DNA from: Natrinema sp031626495
Lineage (GTDB): Archaea > Halobacteriota > Halobacteria > Halobacteriales > Natrialbaceae
Assembly: GCF_031626495.1 (NCBI RefSeq)
Contig: NZ_JAMQOJ010000004.1
Span: 310,001-374,000, forward strand
Length of the DNA stretch: 64,000 nucleotides
Direction of reading: 5' to 3'
Below are positions 26,487 through 34,407 of this stretch, one piece after another. The notes under the pieces are model-generated. The model searched no databases. It was not told the DNA's origin and saw only the letters and a program-made list of their open reading frames with translations. Position 1 is the first letter of the stretch. The number at the start of each line of letters is the position of its first letter. The position numbers and the translations under genes were made by a program.

Positions 26487-26773
26487 AGTTCGGATCTTCG
26501 AGCGCGATACACATAGCTCTCCATCTTCGCGTCGCTCTCCCGATATGCCGACTCGATCGCTCGATCAGGCGACATCCGTGCTGGAGTCCTATCGGGAACG
26601 TCGTGAAGTCGTCCCGAACCCTGGAAACGGCTGGTCGCTTCTGCAGTAGGGCCTGTTCATGTGCGATAGAACGGTCTTCGCTGAACCGAGGGCGCTACGC
26701 CCTCGTCCTCGACGAGCGAGCAACGGGAGCGAAGTGGGACGGGGATCCAGCGCCTGCACGAGCGAGAACGTAT

Positions 26774-27010
26774 TTACTTCTCGTTCCGGACGACCACTCT
26801 ATAACCGCCACGTCGACGGAAGAGCGTGCGGAGAGCCCGCTCGACGCGGCCGGGTTCGGACGATGGACGTGGCATCGCCGGCATATAGAATTCGGGGTAG
26901 GACTGTCCGTCGTCGGTACGCTGCTCGGCGGCGCGCTTTTGTGCTTGTTCGGGGTAGGACTGTCCATCGTCGGTGCGCTGCTCGGCGGCGTACTTTTGTG
27001 TTTGCTTCAT
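26774..27010 (-). CDS. Small hydrophilic protein with two 19-residue repeats
   Basis: A 78-residue frame with haloarchaeal codon bias. It starts MKQTQKYAAEQRTDDGQSYP and repeats the block QKxAAEQRTDDGQSYPEQA, then ends with a basic RALRTLFRRRGGYRVVVRNE segment. A TATA-like tract (attaaaaatt on the plus strand, about 27034-27043) is 24-33 nt upstream of the ATG. The opposite strand is also open (26603-27073) and would encode a hydrophobic repeat, so strand choice is uncertain; codon use and promoter favour this one. I do not recognise the family. Confidence 0.42.
   Translation of the reverse strand: MKQTQKYAAEQRTDDGQSYPEQAQKRAAEQRTDDGQSYPEFYMPAMPRPSSEPGRVERALRTLFRRRGGYRVVVRNEK
26891..27004. 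repeat. Tandem duplication of a 57-bp unit
   Basis: Copies 26891-26947 and 26948-27004 both begin ttcggggtaggactgtcc and differ at only a handful of mostly silent sites. The unit is an exact multiple of three, so both overlapping frames stay open across it. Confidence 0.85.
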
Positions 27011-27161
27011 AAGAGAAGTTGGGTCCCAGAGCGATTAAAAATTCCGGTCCGGGGCCCCGACGAATATAATTAAAAACAATCAATGTTATATGATGGCACG
27101 GGAACGAGACACGATGATCCGCTGCGGACGACTTATGACCGCAAACGAACGCGACGAATGG

Positions 27162-27167
27162 TATAAA
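27162..27167 (+). promoter_or_regulatory. TATA-like box of the second folD
   Basis: tataaa lies 24-29 nt before the ATG at 27191, ideal for a leaderless transcript. Confidence 0.5.
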
Positions 27168-27190
27168 CCGATTGCTTCCGAAATGACACC

Positions 27191-28135
27191 ATGTCGTCGG
27201 AACTGCTCCTCGGCGACCCGGTCGCGATGAACATCCGCAACGAGGTGAGCGATCGGGTACGCCAGTTGCGCGGTCAGGGTCTCGTTCCGACGCTCGGGAC
27301 GGTGCTGATGAGCGGCGATCCGGCCGACAAGCGTTTCATGGACCTGAAACACGCCGCCTGTGACGACGTCGGCCTCGCGACGCAAGATATCCGTCTCGAT
27401 CCTGCTGCGCCTCCAAAGCGTCTGCATCGGGCAGTAGACCGTCTGTGTGCCGATCCGGAAGTCCACGCCGTATTCGTCCAGGTCCCGCTCCCCGACCACG
27501 TGGCGATAACCGACATCAGACAGCGTCTCGAGCCACGGAAGGACGTGGACTGTTTTCACCCTCGGAACCTCGGGCGACTCGTCGCCGGCGACCCGGTCTT
27601 CGTCCCGGCGACGCCTGCCGCGGTTTGCCGCTTGCTCACGGCTTACGATATCACGGTCGAGGGGCGGGATGTCGTTCTCGTCGGCCGGTCGGACGTTATC
27701 GGGAAGCCCCTGGCGAACCTCCTGCTTCAGGATACACCACGGGGGAACGCCACTGTCACTGTCTGTCACTCCGGGACACCCGACCTCGCGTCGGCGACTC
27801 GACGCGCGGACATCGTTGTGACCAGTTGCGGCGTTCCGGAACTCGTCGACGGCTCGATGCTCTCGTCCGGCGTCGTGGTCGTCGACGTGAGTTCGAATCA
27901 CCGTCCTGTAACCGCGACGGGCAAGGCGCAGGACGGTTCGGGCGACCGGTCCTCCCCCGATTCTGTCGATGGAACCGCTACCGACGTGGTCGGCGATGTC
28001 GAATTCGAAAGCGCGAAACAGAAAGCGAGCGCGATCACGCCCGTTCCCGGCGGCGTCGGTCCGGTCACGCTCGCAATGTTGGTCCGGAACGTCGTTCACG
28101 CCGCCGAACGCCGAGTTGCGGATGGGATTCTGTAA
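27191..28135 (+). CDS. Second, divergent FolD paralogue
   Basis: A 314-residue FolD-like protein. The catalytic Lys is kept (Lys53 in RFMDLKHAA), but the partner Tyr is Phe49. The PRKDVDCFHPRNLGRL block has Cys in place of the usual Gly, and the VVVVDVSSNHRP segment replaces the standard V-I-D-V-G-x-N. About 25 polar residues are inserted before VVGDVEF. The NADP loop LVGRSDVIGKPLANLL and the end TPVPGGVGPVTLAML are intact. It may be a dehydrogenase with altered cyclohydrolase activity or cofactor use, or a copy under relaxed selection. In other FolD proteins the Tyr assists cyclohydrolase chemistry, so the substitution is notable. It has its own TATA-like box. Confidence 0.85.
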   Translation: MSSELLLGDPVAMNIRNEVSDRVRQLRGQGLVPTLGTVLMSGDPADKRFMDLKHAACDDVGLATQDIRLDPAAPPKRLHRAVDRLCADPEVHAVFVQVPLPDHVAITDIRQRLEPRKDVDCFHPRNLGRLVAGDPVFVPATPAAVCRLLTAYDITVEGRDVVLVGRSDVIGKPLANLLLQDTPRGNATVTVCHSGTPDLASATRRADIVVTSCGVPELVDGSMLSSGVVVVDVSSNHRPVTATGKAQDGSGDRSSPDSVDGTATDVVGDVEFESAKQKASAITPVPGGVGPVTLAMLVRNVVHAAERRVADGIL

Positions 28136-28483
28136 CCGTGGTCACTCGATAGCGTCGGCACTCGCGCTCGGCTATTCTCGTAACGGGGCTGGTAGAACTG
28201 TACTCCCTGCTGTGGGAGATCACAGTGAACCTCCCCGTTCGCGATTTCGCCGTCGAAGCTGGCGCTATTCAGAGTGAGACGGTGAGTGAACTGATGGAAT
28301 TTGTTCGATCTCGTCGCGGAATCGATGTTCCACTGCTATCGGTGACGAAAGCGAGAGATGCAGCCATGCACGAACCAAACCATGCCGGACAACTGGCAGG
28401 TTTCCTCCTCTCTCGACGGAACGAGAGACGAGGGATGGAACCGACGTGACCGATACGGCGGCCGTCTCCCTCGAGTAGGGCCG
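28136..28483. other. Intergenic region without a supported gene
   Basis: About 350 nt between the second folD and the SnoaL-like gene. A 74-codon frame at 28225-28449 is open, but I cannot support it by homology or promoter. Confidence 0.4.
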
Positions 28484-28918
28484 CTAAATTCGGAGATGAG
28501 CGGGCGGATCGACGACTTCGAGCCGCTCGAGCAGTCCGAGCCGGTCCTCTTCGAGCCAGATCTCCGTGATTCGATCGTCCTCGATCCGATACATCGCCAT
28601 TCCGGTCCACTCGACCGTGTGACCGGTCGGTTCGATGTCGTGATACTCACCGGAATGTGTCCCACTGACGGTATATCGAACCACGACGGTATCGTCCTCG
28701 GCGACCACGGCTTCGGTGGAACCGGAGTAGTCCGGGAATACGTCGAAATGCGCCTGGAGAAATTCGAGGATTTCATCGACTCCCTGTAACTCTTCGTGAA
28801 TTCCGTGCTCGACGACATCCTCGGCGAGGAGTTCGGAGAGCGCCTCTCGATCTCGGTCGTTGAACGCGTTCAAATAGCGCCGGACGAGATTCTTGTTCGT
28901 TTCTGCTGTCGTTGACAT
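28484..28918 (-). CDS. SnoaL-like (NTF2 fold) ester cyclase family protein
   Basis: A 144-residue protein starting ETNKNLVRRYLNAFNDRDRE, the standard helix of SnoaL-like proteins. Then come LLAEDVVEHG, GVDEILEFLQAHFDVFPDYS, the V-x-V-R-Y-T-V-S-G-T-H strand and WTGMAMYRIEDDRITEIW. The fold is a cone-shaped alpha+beta barrel used by polyketide cyclases and many small hydrolases or isomerases. The real substrate is unknown. It lies alone, followed upstream by a long gene-free AT-rich stretch. Confidence 0.8.
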   Translation of the reverse strand: MSTTAETNKNLVRRYLNAFNDRDREALSELLAEDVVEHGIHEELQGVDEILEFLQAHFDVFPDYSGSTEAVVAEDDTVVVRYTVSGTHSGEYHDIEPTGHTVEWTGMAMYRIEDDRITEIWLEEDRLGLLERLEVVDPPAHLRI

Positions 28919-29817
28919 TGTTTCACCTGGAATTGAGCGCTCCGATCGCTGATCTCCGCTCGTCGGAACCCCGTTTACGGTACGACAGCTATATTGTTAA
29001 TTGTTACCGTTGGGCATGGAGGGCCGAATTAATTCCTCGTCGGGTGATCGCTGGGAGTTGAGAAAGACGCGACATTTTCACATCTTGATAATAGTGGGCA
29101 CCTAAATTCCCACACATATATTATAGTTCTGAAATTACCATTAAAATACACTACTACTATTTCTGAGTAACTTGACGCCGATCGCGTCGAATCGACGTTC
29201 ACACCGAGGCGCAGAAGACGAGCCTCCGGCTCGATGACGAATCCCCACCGGGGTGCGACGCAGTTTTAGGAACTGTCAGCCGGAACTGTTCTTTTTGCGG
29301 TTAGCGCGTTCTTTATCCGCTCTACTCACTGTTCCCGACGGCGTACTACCGTAGAGACCGCACCTTCGCTACGGAAGAGATGGCACTCGAGACAGTGTGG
29401 GACCGTGATCAGCGAACAGTCGAGTGACGCTTAACAACTATAGTGAATGTGTTTCTCGAAGGTAAGTATGCGAACTGATTTGCCAAGCATCACTTCTACA
29501 ATACTGGTTCGAAAACTCATACCCGGGGGATAAATATAGAAGAAATTATGTTTCGGGAGAAGTCAAATGTGATACATTCCTGAACGGCTAAGATACAGTG
29601 CAAGAATGGTAGTCAGTATCGGCACGTTCGTGTCATCGACGAGTGGTAAACGAATCCCACAGCACGTGGGGCCGCCCTGAAGGAAATGCATGGAGATCGG
29701 CTACGTGACTATACCCGTGCCGCCGTAGGTAACGGAACGAACCTGATCTCGAACGCGAGTAGTCCATACTTCAGCACTGAATCCGTACCGCGCGCTCGTG
29801 CCCGTCTGCCCGGGTGA
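28919..29817. other. 900-nt AT-rich region without a gene
   Basis: No frame with haloarchaeal codon bias is present. The region has AT-rich blocks (about 29080-29165 and 29500-29600) and a small inverted repeat (gtggg at 29094-29098, cccac at 29109-29113). No transposase, tRNA or clear ncRNA could be identified. It may be a remnant of a mobile element or hold regulatory sequence for the HTH_10 genes. Confidence 0.5.
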
Positions 29818-30471
29818 TCAGTCGGGGTCTTCGTCGACGAGCGTCTCCTCGATGAGCCGAGCGGAGCCACGCCTGAGCCGTCCACTGATTGCCGTGTGGG
29901 AAATATCGAGCAGTGACGCTAACTTCTCCATCGATATCTCACGTGGCTCGTCGTAATATCCGTGTCTGTACGCAGCGACCAGTGCCTCGATCTGAGACAC
30001 CGTCAGGCCGAAGTCGAACTGGTCGTCTAACTCGTCGTTCTGCGTGAGCGCGAGCACGTCGAAGCGAATGCCCTCTTTTTTCGCGTACTCGTTGAGCTCA
30101 CGCAGTGCGTCGTGTCCCTCCAGCTGTAACCGTAGCATCCACCCGTTCAGGTAGCTTTCCGACTCCAACGTGAGCCCGCCCCGTTCGGTGATCAGCGGCG
30201 TGATCAATTTCGCGTCGTCGCTGTACTCGATTCTGTACACTCGCTGGTCTTCCCCCTCGAGAATGGCGGAAAAGTCGACAACGGTGTGATCGGTCTCGAG
30301 CGCCGATTCGACGGCGTCGAAGTTCGTCGCTTCGATGCGGAAGAAGTACACGTCGTGTTGTGGGTCGGTGCCCACATCCGAGATGACGCTGATCTCTCCG
30401 TCCGGAAGAGACCGGATTGTATACGTCAGCGCGACGTCGGGATGCTCTACGTATACCTGCGTGGAGATCAC
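29818..30471 (-). CDS. HTH_10 (Bat/DmsR-type) transcriptional regulator
   Basis: A 217-residue protein with the two-part haloarchaeal layout: an N-terminal ligand- or signal-sensing beta-rich domain and a C-terminal HTH_10 domain (LTVSQIEALVAAYRHGYYDE, then PREISMEKLASLLDISHTAI and SGRLRRGSARLIEE). HTH_10 proteins such as Bat and DmsR activate catabolic or light-dependent genes. The start is a GTG codon. It lies 42 nt downstream of a paralogue on the same strand, so the pair may be co-transcribed and may control the nearby osmolyte/C1 genes. Confidence 0.9.
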   Translation of the reverse strand: MISTQVYVEHPDVALTYTIRSLPDGEISVISDVGTDPQHDVYFFRIEATNFDAVESALETDHTVVDFSAILEGEDQRVYRIEYSDDAKLITPLITERGGLTLESESYLNGWMLRLQLEGHDALRELNEYAKKEGIRFDVLALTQNDELDDQFDFGLTVSQIEALVAAYRHGYYDEPREISMEKLASLLDISHTAISGRLRRGSARLIEETLVDEDPD

Positions 30472-30513
30472 GGCTGTTGCCCCCCTGGGTACGTTTCGAT
30501 CACGGCGCTGTGG

Positions 30514-31278
30514 CTACTCATCGTTTTCGTCCGCTCGTAATTGCACGACCGGATCGGAACGGTACTCGACGGTATCTCGGTCACCGAGCCGCGATGCGTC
30601 GACCGTCGGTTCTTCGACGGCGAGTATCGTCCCGATGAGCGACTTCAGCCCGCGCTTGAGCCGCCCATTGACGGCAGATGGGGAGAGCTCGAGCGTTTCG
30701 GCCAACTCCTCGAGAGAGACCTGCCGTGGTTCCCTGAAATACCCCTGTTCGTACGCCGTAACGAGGGCCGTTCGCTGTTCTTCGGTGAGTGGATTCGATC
30801 CGATGTGAGCTACGTCGGATCGCAACTGCTGGGAGAGGTCGAGTACCTCGAAGGTGAACCCTTCCGCACGCGCGTGTTGCCAGACGTTGTTCACTCCCTC
30901 ATGGTCGGAGAAGAACCACCGTTCGCGCCACCCGCGTGGAGTGCGCCGGACCGACGAACTGTGGGCGTCTACCACCAATCCTCCTTCGCTCGTGACTTCC
31001 GGCCCGAGGAGTTTCGTTTCCGGGGTAAACTGGATCTTCCACAGCCGTTGGCCATCGACCGCTGGTACCGGCGTGACGTCGTCTACCGTGTGATCGTTCT
31101 CGAGAACAGGCCGTATTATTTCGGGACTGGATTCGACGAGTCGAAAGAAGTAGACGTTCTGTCCCGGGGTCGTGCTCGTCTCCCGGACGACGCTGGCAGT
31201 GAGTTTAGGCAACGCGCTGAGCGTATCGGCGAGAGCCCCGTCCTCGTGAGCGAACCGGACCTCGGTAATAAGCGCCAT
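30514..31278 (-). CDS. HTH_10 (Bat/DmsR-type) transcriptional regulator, paralogue
   Basis: A 254-residue relative of the downstream gene with the same order of domains. The HTH_10 part reads LTEEQRTALVTAYEQGYFRE, then PRQVSLEELAETLELSPSAV and NGRLKRGLKSLIG. It has a C-terminal tail of about 40 residues beyond the HTH. I chose the ATG at 31278 (MALITEVRF); a TTG two codons earlier is possible. The N-terminal halves share the H-T-V-x-D and Y/V-Y-F-F-R-x-x-x spots, so the two arose by duplication and then diverged in their sensor domains. Confidence 0.88.
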   Translation of the reverse strand: MALITEVRFAHEDGALADTLSALPKLTASVVRETSTTPGQNVYFFRLVESSPEIIRPVLENDHTVDDVTPVPAVDGQRLWKIQFTPETKLLGPEVTSEGGLVVDAHSSSVRRTPRGWRERWFFSDHEGVNNVWQHARAEGFTFEVLDLSQQLRSDVAHIGSNPLTEEQRTALVTAYEQGYFREPRQVSLEELAETLELSPSAVNGRLKRGLKSLIGTILAVEEPTVDASRLGDRDTVEYRSDPVVQLRADENDE

Positions 31279-31471
31279 TGTCAAAGCCGGTGTTAGATAT
31301 GATAACGCAACCCACGCTATTAAGCAGCGGTGGTATGTTGTGTTTCAGAAGCCGGTTGCGAACACTTCCGTCGACCGCGGTACCGATTAGTCGTAGCCCA
31401 CGTCCACTCCGCCAGTCGAACGCCGAGAGACGGCACCTCACTTCTCGATCGAGTCTCTGCCCCCTCAGCTG

Positions 31472-32458
31472 TTAAGCTTCTGTAGCCGAGACCTGGCGGA
31501 GTCGATCGAAGATCTCCTCGTGGCCGGCGTCGCGCTCGTGTTCGTCGGCGACTCGACCGACCACGAACTCGTCTATCTCCAGTCGGCGCAATAGATCGAG
31601 CGTTTCGTCCCGATCGAGCCCGAATTTCTGTTTGACCTCGTAGATCGTGTTCGCTCTCGATACCGTCTCGACGAGCGTCTCGACGGTGACGTCGTCGGGA
31701 AGACCGAGACCGTCGGTGAGAACGACTGACGAAGACTGGTCGCGTTCCCCTTCCGTTTCCGAAACCGTCTCCGATCGGTCGTCGTCAGCGTTCGACGCCG
31801 ATGATTCGGCACCGGCGTCGGTCTCGGAGTCGACCTCCGCTTCGTCGTCCTCGTTACCATCGGTTCTGTACGAGTTCGGCTCGTGAATCCCGAAGTCGAT
31901 CATGTATCGTCGAACCGTTTCTGCGGTGACGTCCATCTCGAGCGCCTCGCTCATTTCGGTAAACGTCTCACAGGACTCGTACACTTCTGCGAGTCGTTCC
32001 GGATCTCTGAACGGAGGAACGCTGCGGTCGCGATCGACGACTACCTCGTCGTCGGTTTCGTCGGAAACGACGACTGAAGCCGGAGTCCACTCGCTTTCCT
32101 CGGAGCCTCGCATGTCGGTCGAGTCGGCACTGAGCGTGACCGTAATCCCCACATCGGCGTCGACCGTCGCCGCCGTCGGCACCAACTCGAGATTGTGATC
32201 GAACGTCGGGACGACAGGTGCCGCCGACTCGAGAACGAGACGGAGCCGGCCGTCGGAACCGATTTCAATCTCTGCAGGCGTTAGCCCCTCCGGCTGTCGA
32301 TCCGACGACGATGTCGATACGGCTAGTTCGATCTCGGCAGTCGATTCGGATTTCGAATCCCCACACTCGACGAGTTCGACGTTGTGTACGGTGGCCCCCT
32401 CCTCTTCCCACTCTGCGAGAAAACGGCCCAGGTTCCGAATATTGCTACCGACACCCAT
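31472..32458 (-). CDS. Acidic protein with two predicted HTH-like modules, haloarchaeal
   Basis: A 328-residue protein. The N-terminus GVGSNIRNLGRFLAEWEEEG is followed by a beta-rich region to about residue 130. The segment FRDPERLAEVYESCETFTEM with EALEMDVTAETVRRYMIDFG looks like one HTH. A very acidic serine-rich linker follows, then LVETVSRANTIYEVKQKFGL and RDETLDLLRRLEI as a second HTH-like unit. This suggests a transcription-related protein, but I recognise no named family. The ATG at 32458 is preferred because the 45 codons upstream look unrelated. A TATA-like ttttaaa lies about 55 nt upstream. Confidence 0.65.
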   Translation of the reverse strand: MGVGSNIRNLGRFLAEWEEEGATVHNVELVECGDSKSESTAEIELAVSTSSSDRQPEGLTPAEIEIGSDGRLRLVLESAAPVVPTFDHNLELVPTAATVDADVGITVTLSADSTDMRGSEESEWTPASVVVSDETDDEVVVDRDRSVPPFRDPERLAEVYESCETFTEMSEALEMDVTAETVRRYMIDFGIHEPNSYRTDGNEDDEAEVDSETDAGAESSASNADDDRSETVSETEGERDQSSSVVLTDGLGLPDDVTVETLVETVSRANTIYEVKQKFGLDRDETLDLLRRLEIDEFVVGRVADEHERDAGHEEIFDRLRQVSATEA

Positions 32459-32846
32459 GACACATGGTATCGCACAATAACACATGGAAACCCCCGGTGA
32501 ATAGTGGTGGTCTTTAAAAGAGAGTCGCACGAGTCCCGGTTCAGAACGAGCCATCGGTTGCTGTCGTCCGATCGGTATCGGAGTGGTCGACACTCGACCG
32601 ACAGTGGGGACGGAGCCGCTGGCAAACCAGAGACGAATCTAGCGACTCCCTGATCGGTTCGAGTATCGCGTGACGGTGCTTTTGAACACTACACGAAGTG
32701 GTAGCTGACGTCGTACACCGTATTCTTTGCGGAGTCGCAGCTAGCGAGAAGCGCCGTCGAGGTCGGTCGGGTCCGCAAGATGCTGCTCGGGATCGTCGCG
32801 ACCATCGAGTACCGACTCGGGTCGGAGACATCGGCCGCCGATCGCC
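32459..32846. other. Intergenic region without a supported gene
   Basis: About 390 nt. The part next to the HTH-like gene is AT-rich and probably holds its promoter. The rest shows no convincing frame. Confidence 0.4.
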
Positions 32847-33098
32847 CTAACCGCCCTTGATCAACCGCAATACCGTCACGTGATCGCTCTCGACCGGCTG
32901 GTCCTCGGGAACCGGGCGACCGTCGACGAGGACGCTCACTTCGTGCGGACTCAACTCGACTTCGCGCAGCAGGTCCGCGTAGGTCGGCGTCGCATCGGCG
33001 TCGGAGCCGCCGGCGCTCTCGCCCGCCGCGGCGTCTGTCACCGCCTCGAGCTCGAGTTCGTAGGTGTCCTCGCCTTTGACGTCGACGGTGACGTGCAT
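32847..33098 (-). CDS. Ubiquitin-like small archaeal modifier protein, SAMP2-like
   Basis: An 83-residue beta-grasp protein that begins MHVTVDVKGEDTYELELEAV and ends VTVLRLIKGG. The terminal Gly-Gly is needed for adenylation by UbaA and conjugation or sulfur transfer. SAMP2 proteins tag lysines and also thiolate tRNA wobble uridine. It is longer than the Haloferax protein (about 66 residues) because of a Gly/Ala/Ser/Asp-rich insert of about 15-17 residues near position 23-39. The larger open frame upstream is a shadow of the neighbouring gene. Confidence 0.85.
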   Translation of the reverse strand: MHVTVDVKGEDTYELELEAVTDAAAGESAGGSDADATPTYADLLREVELSPHEVSVLVDGRPVPEDQPVESDHVTVLRLIKGG

Positions 33099-33181
33099 AC
33101 GCCCGGTTGCGGGAGGAGGGCCTTGAGCGCGTCGCTCCGCGGGCCTCGAGCCCGCGCTCGCGGTCGGTCCGTGGCTCGCGC

Positions 33182-34276
33182 TCAGTCGGTCGTCGGCTCG
33201 TCGGGACCGGGACCGACCCGTCGCTCGCGCTCCCGTTCCCGGGCCCGTCGCCGATGACCGTACAGCCCGCGAGCGATCGCGCCGAGTCCCAGCAGGAGGA
33301 AGACGAGGTTGATCGCGCCGCCGACGACGGGGAGTCTCGAGAGGGCGGCCCCGCCGAGCAGTCCGACGACGAGCGCCAGCCATCGGTTCCCGATCCCGAT
33401 CGCCGAGAGGAGCCACGCCGCGACGGCGAACTGGCCGTAGACGGTGCCGATCCACAGTAGCAGGGCGAACGCGAGCGCACCGAGGATCGCCAACGGAATT
33501 CCGACGACGGTGATCGCGAGCGCGATCAACAGTATCGGAACCCCCACGAAGGCGCCGAGTCCGACCAGCCCGGAGCGCAGCGGCCCCGCCGCGACGTTCT
33601 CGGCAACGCCGGCGGAGAACCGCGGGAACAGCGCGAGCAGGGCGGCCCCGAGCAGCAGATTCACCGCGAAGGCGTAGATCGCGAACAGCCACGACGCGAA
33701 CGGCTGGACCGTCGGGGCCACGTCGACGCCGAGCGAGGAGTCCTCCTGAACCGTCCCCGCGACCGCGTCGGTGTTCCCCTGCAGGTCGCCGTCGTAGCGC
33801 AGATCGCCCGCGATCGATGCGGTATCGCCCAGCCGGATCGTATCCGCGCCGATCACCGCGTCGCTCTCGAGGGTCCCGTCGACGGTCACGCTGCCCGCCC
33901 CGGCCGTGAACTCGCCGCCGACGGTGCCGGACTCGGTGACCGTGACGCTCCCGCCTGCGGCCTCGACGTTACCGTCGACAGTCCCGGCGATGGTCACGCT
34001 CCCGCCGGCCGCCTCGAGGTCGCCGCCGACCTGCCCCGTGTTCGTGATCGTCACGTCGCCCCCGACGGCGCTCACGCCGCCGGTGACGGTGCCGCGGACG
34101 ACGACCGTGCCGCCGAGCGCCTCGAGGTCGTCGACCGTCTCACCCTCCTCGACGACGACCGTGCCGCCGGCCTGCGCTCCGGACTGGGCGGCGACTGTCA
34201 TCGGAACGATACCGATGATCACGACCGCGACGAGCAGTGCGACGACGAGCCGTGATCGGTGGTTTTCCCCTTCCAT
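33182..34276 (-). CDS. Secreted/membrane polymer-forming (bactofilin-like) protein
   Basis: A 364-residue protein with an N-terminal signal or anchor helix (LVVALLVAVVIIGIVPMTVA). A right-handed beta-helix-like repeat region follows (GTVVVRGTVTGGVSAVGGDV, then GDLEAAGGSVTIAGTVDGNV) over residues 35-175. The C-terminal half is membrane with about four to five helices, and the tail is a charged REREREERR-type stretch. The repeats match polymer-forming cytoskeletal proteins, here presumably facing outside the membrane. The role is unknown; cell-surface or membrane organisation is possible. Confidence 0.78.
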   Translation of the reverse strand: MEGENHRSRLVVALLVAVVIIGIVPMTVAAQSGAQAGGTVVVEEGETVDDLEALGGTVVVRGTVTGGVSAVGGDVTITNTGQVGGDLEAAGGSVTIAGTVDGNVEAAGGSVTVTESGTVGGEFTAGAGSVTVDGTLESDAVIGADTIRLGDTASIAGDLRYDGDLQGNTDAVAGTVQEDSSLGVDVAPTVQPFASWLFAIYAFAVNLLLGAALLALFPRFSAGVAENVAAGPLRSGLVGLGAFVGVPILLIALAITVVGIPLAILGALAFALLLWIGTVYGQFAVAAWLLSAIGIGNRWLALVVGLLGGAALSRLPVVGGAINLVFLLLGLGAIARGLYGHRRRARERERERRVGPGPDEPTTD

Positions 34277-34376
34277 ACGTCCTTCGTAGACGAGCAGACA
34301 GAAAAACGTGTAACGCAGATGTCAATATCTGTGTCGTTTCCATCGTCCGCTCGAGACGCGAAAGCGGCCTTCGGGC

Positions 34377-34386
34377 GATTTATCTT
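34377..34386 (+). promoter_or_regulatory. TATA-like box of rfcS
   Basis: gatttatctt lies 22-31 nt before the ATG at 34408 and supports that start. Confidence 0.45.
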
Positions 34387-34407
34387 GCGCCCGCACCTTC
34401 GGCCGGT

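Noticed and set aside
28225..28449. 74-codon frame possibly from a transposase
   Set aside because: I could not match it to any IS family from sequence alone and no terminal repeats are visible.
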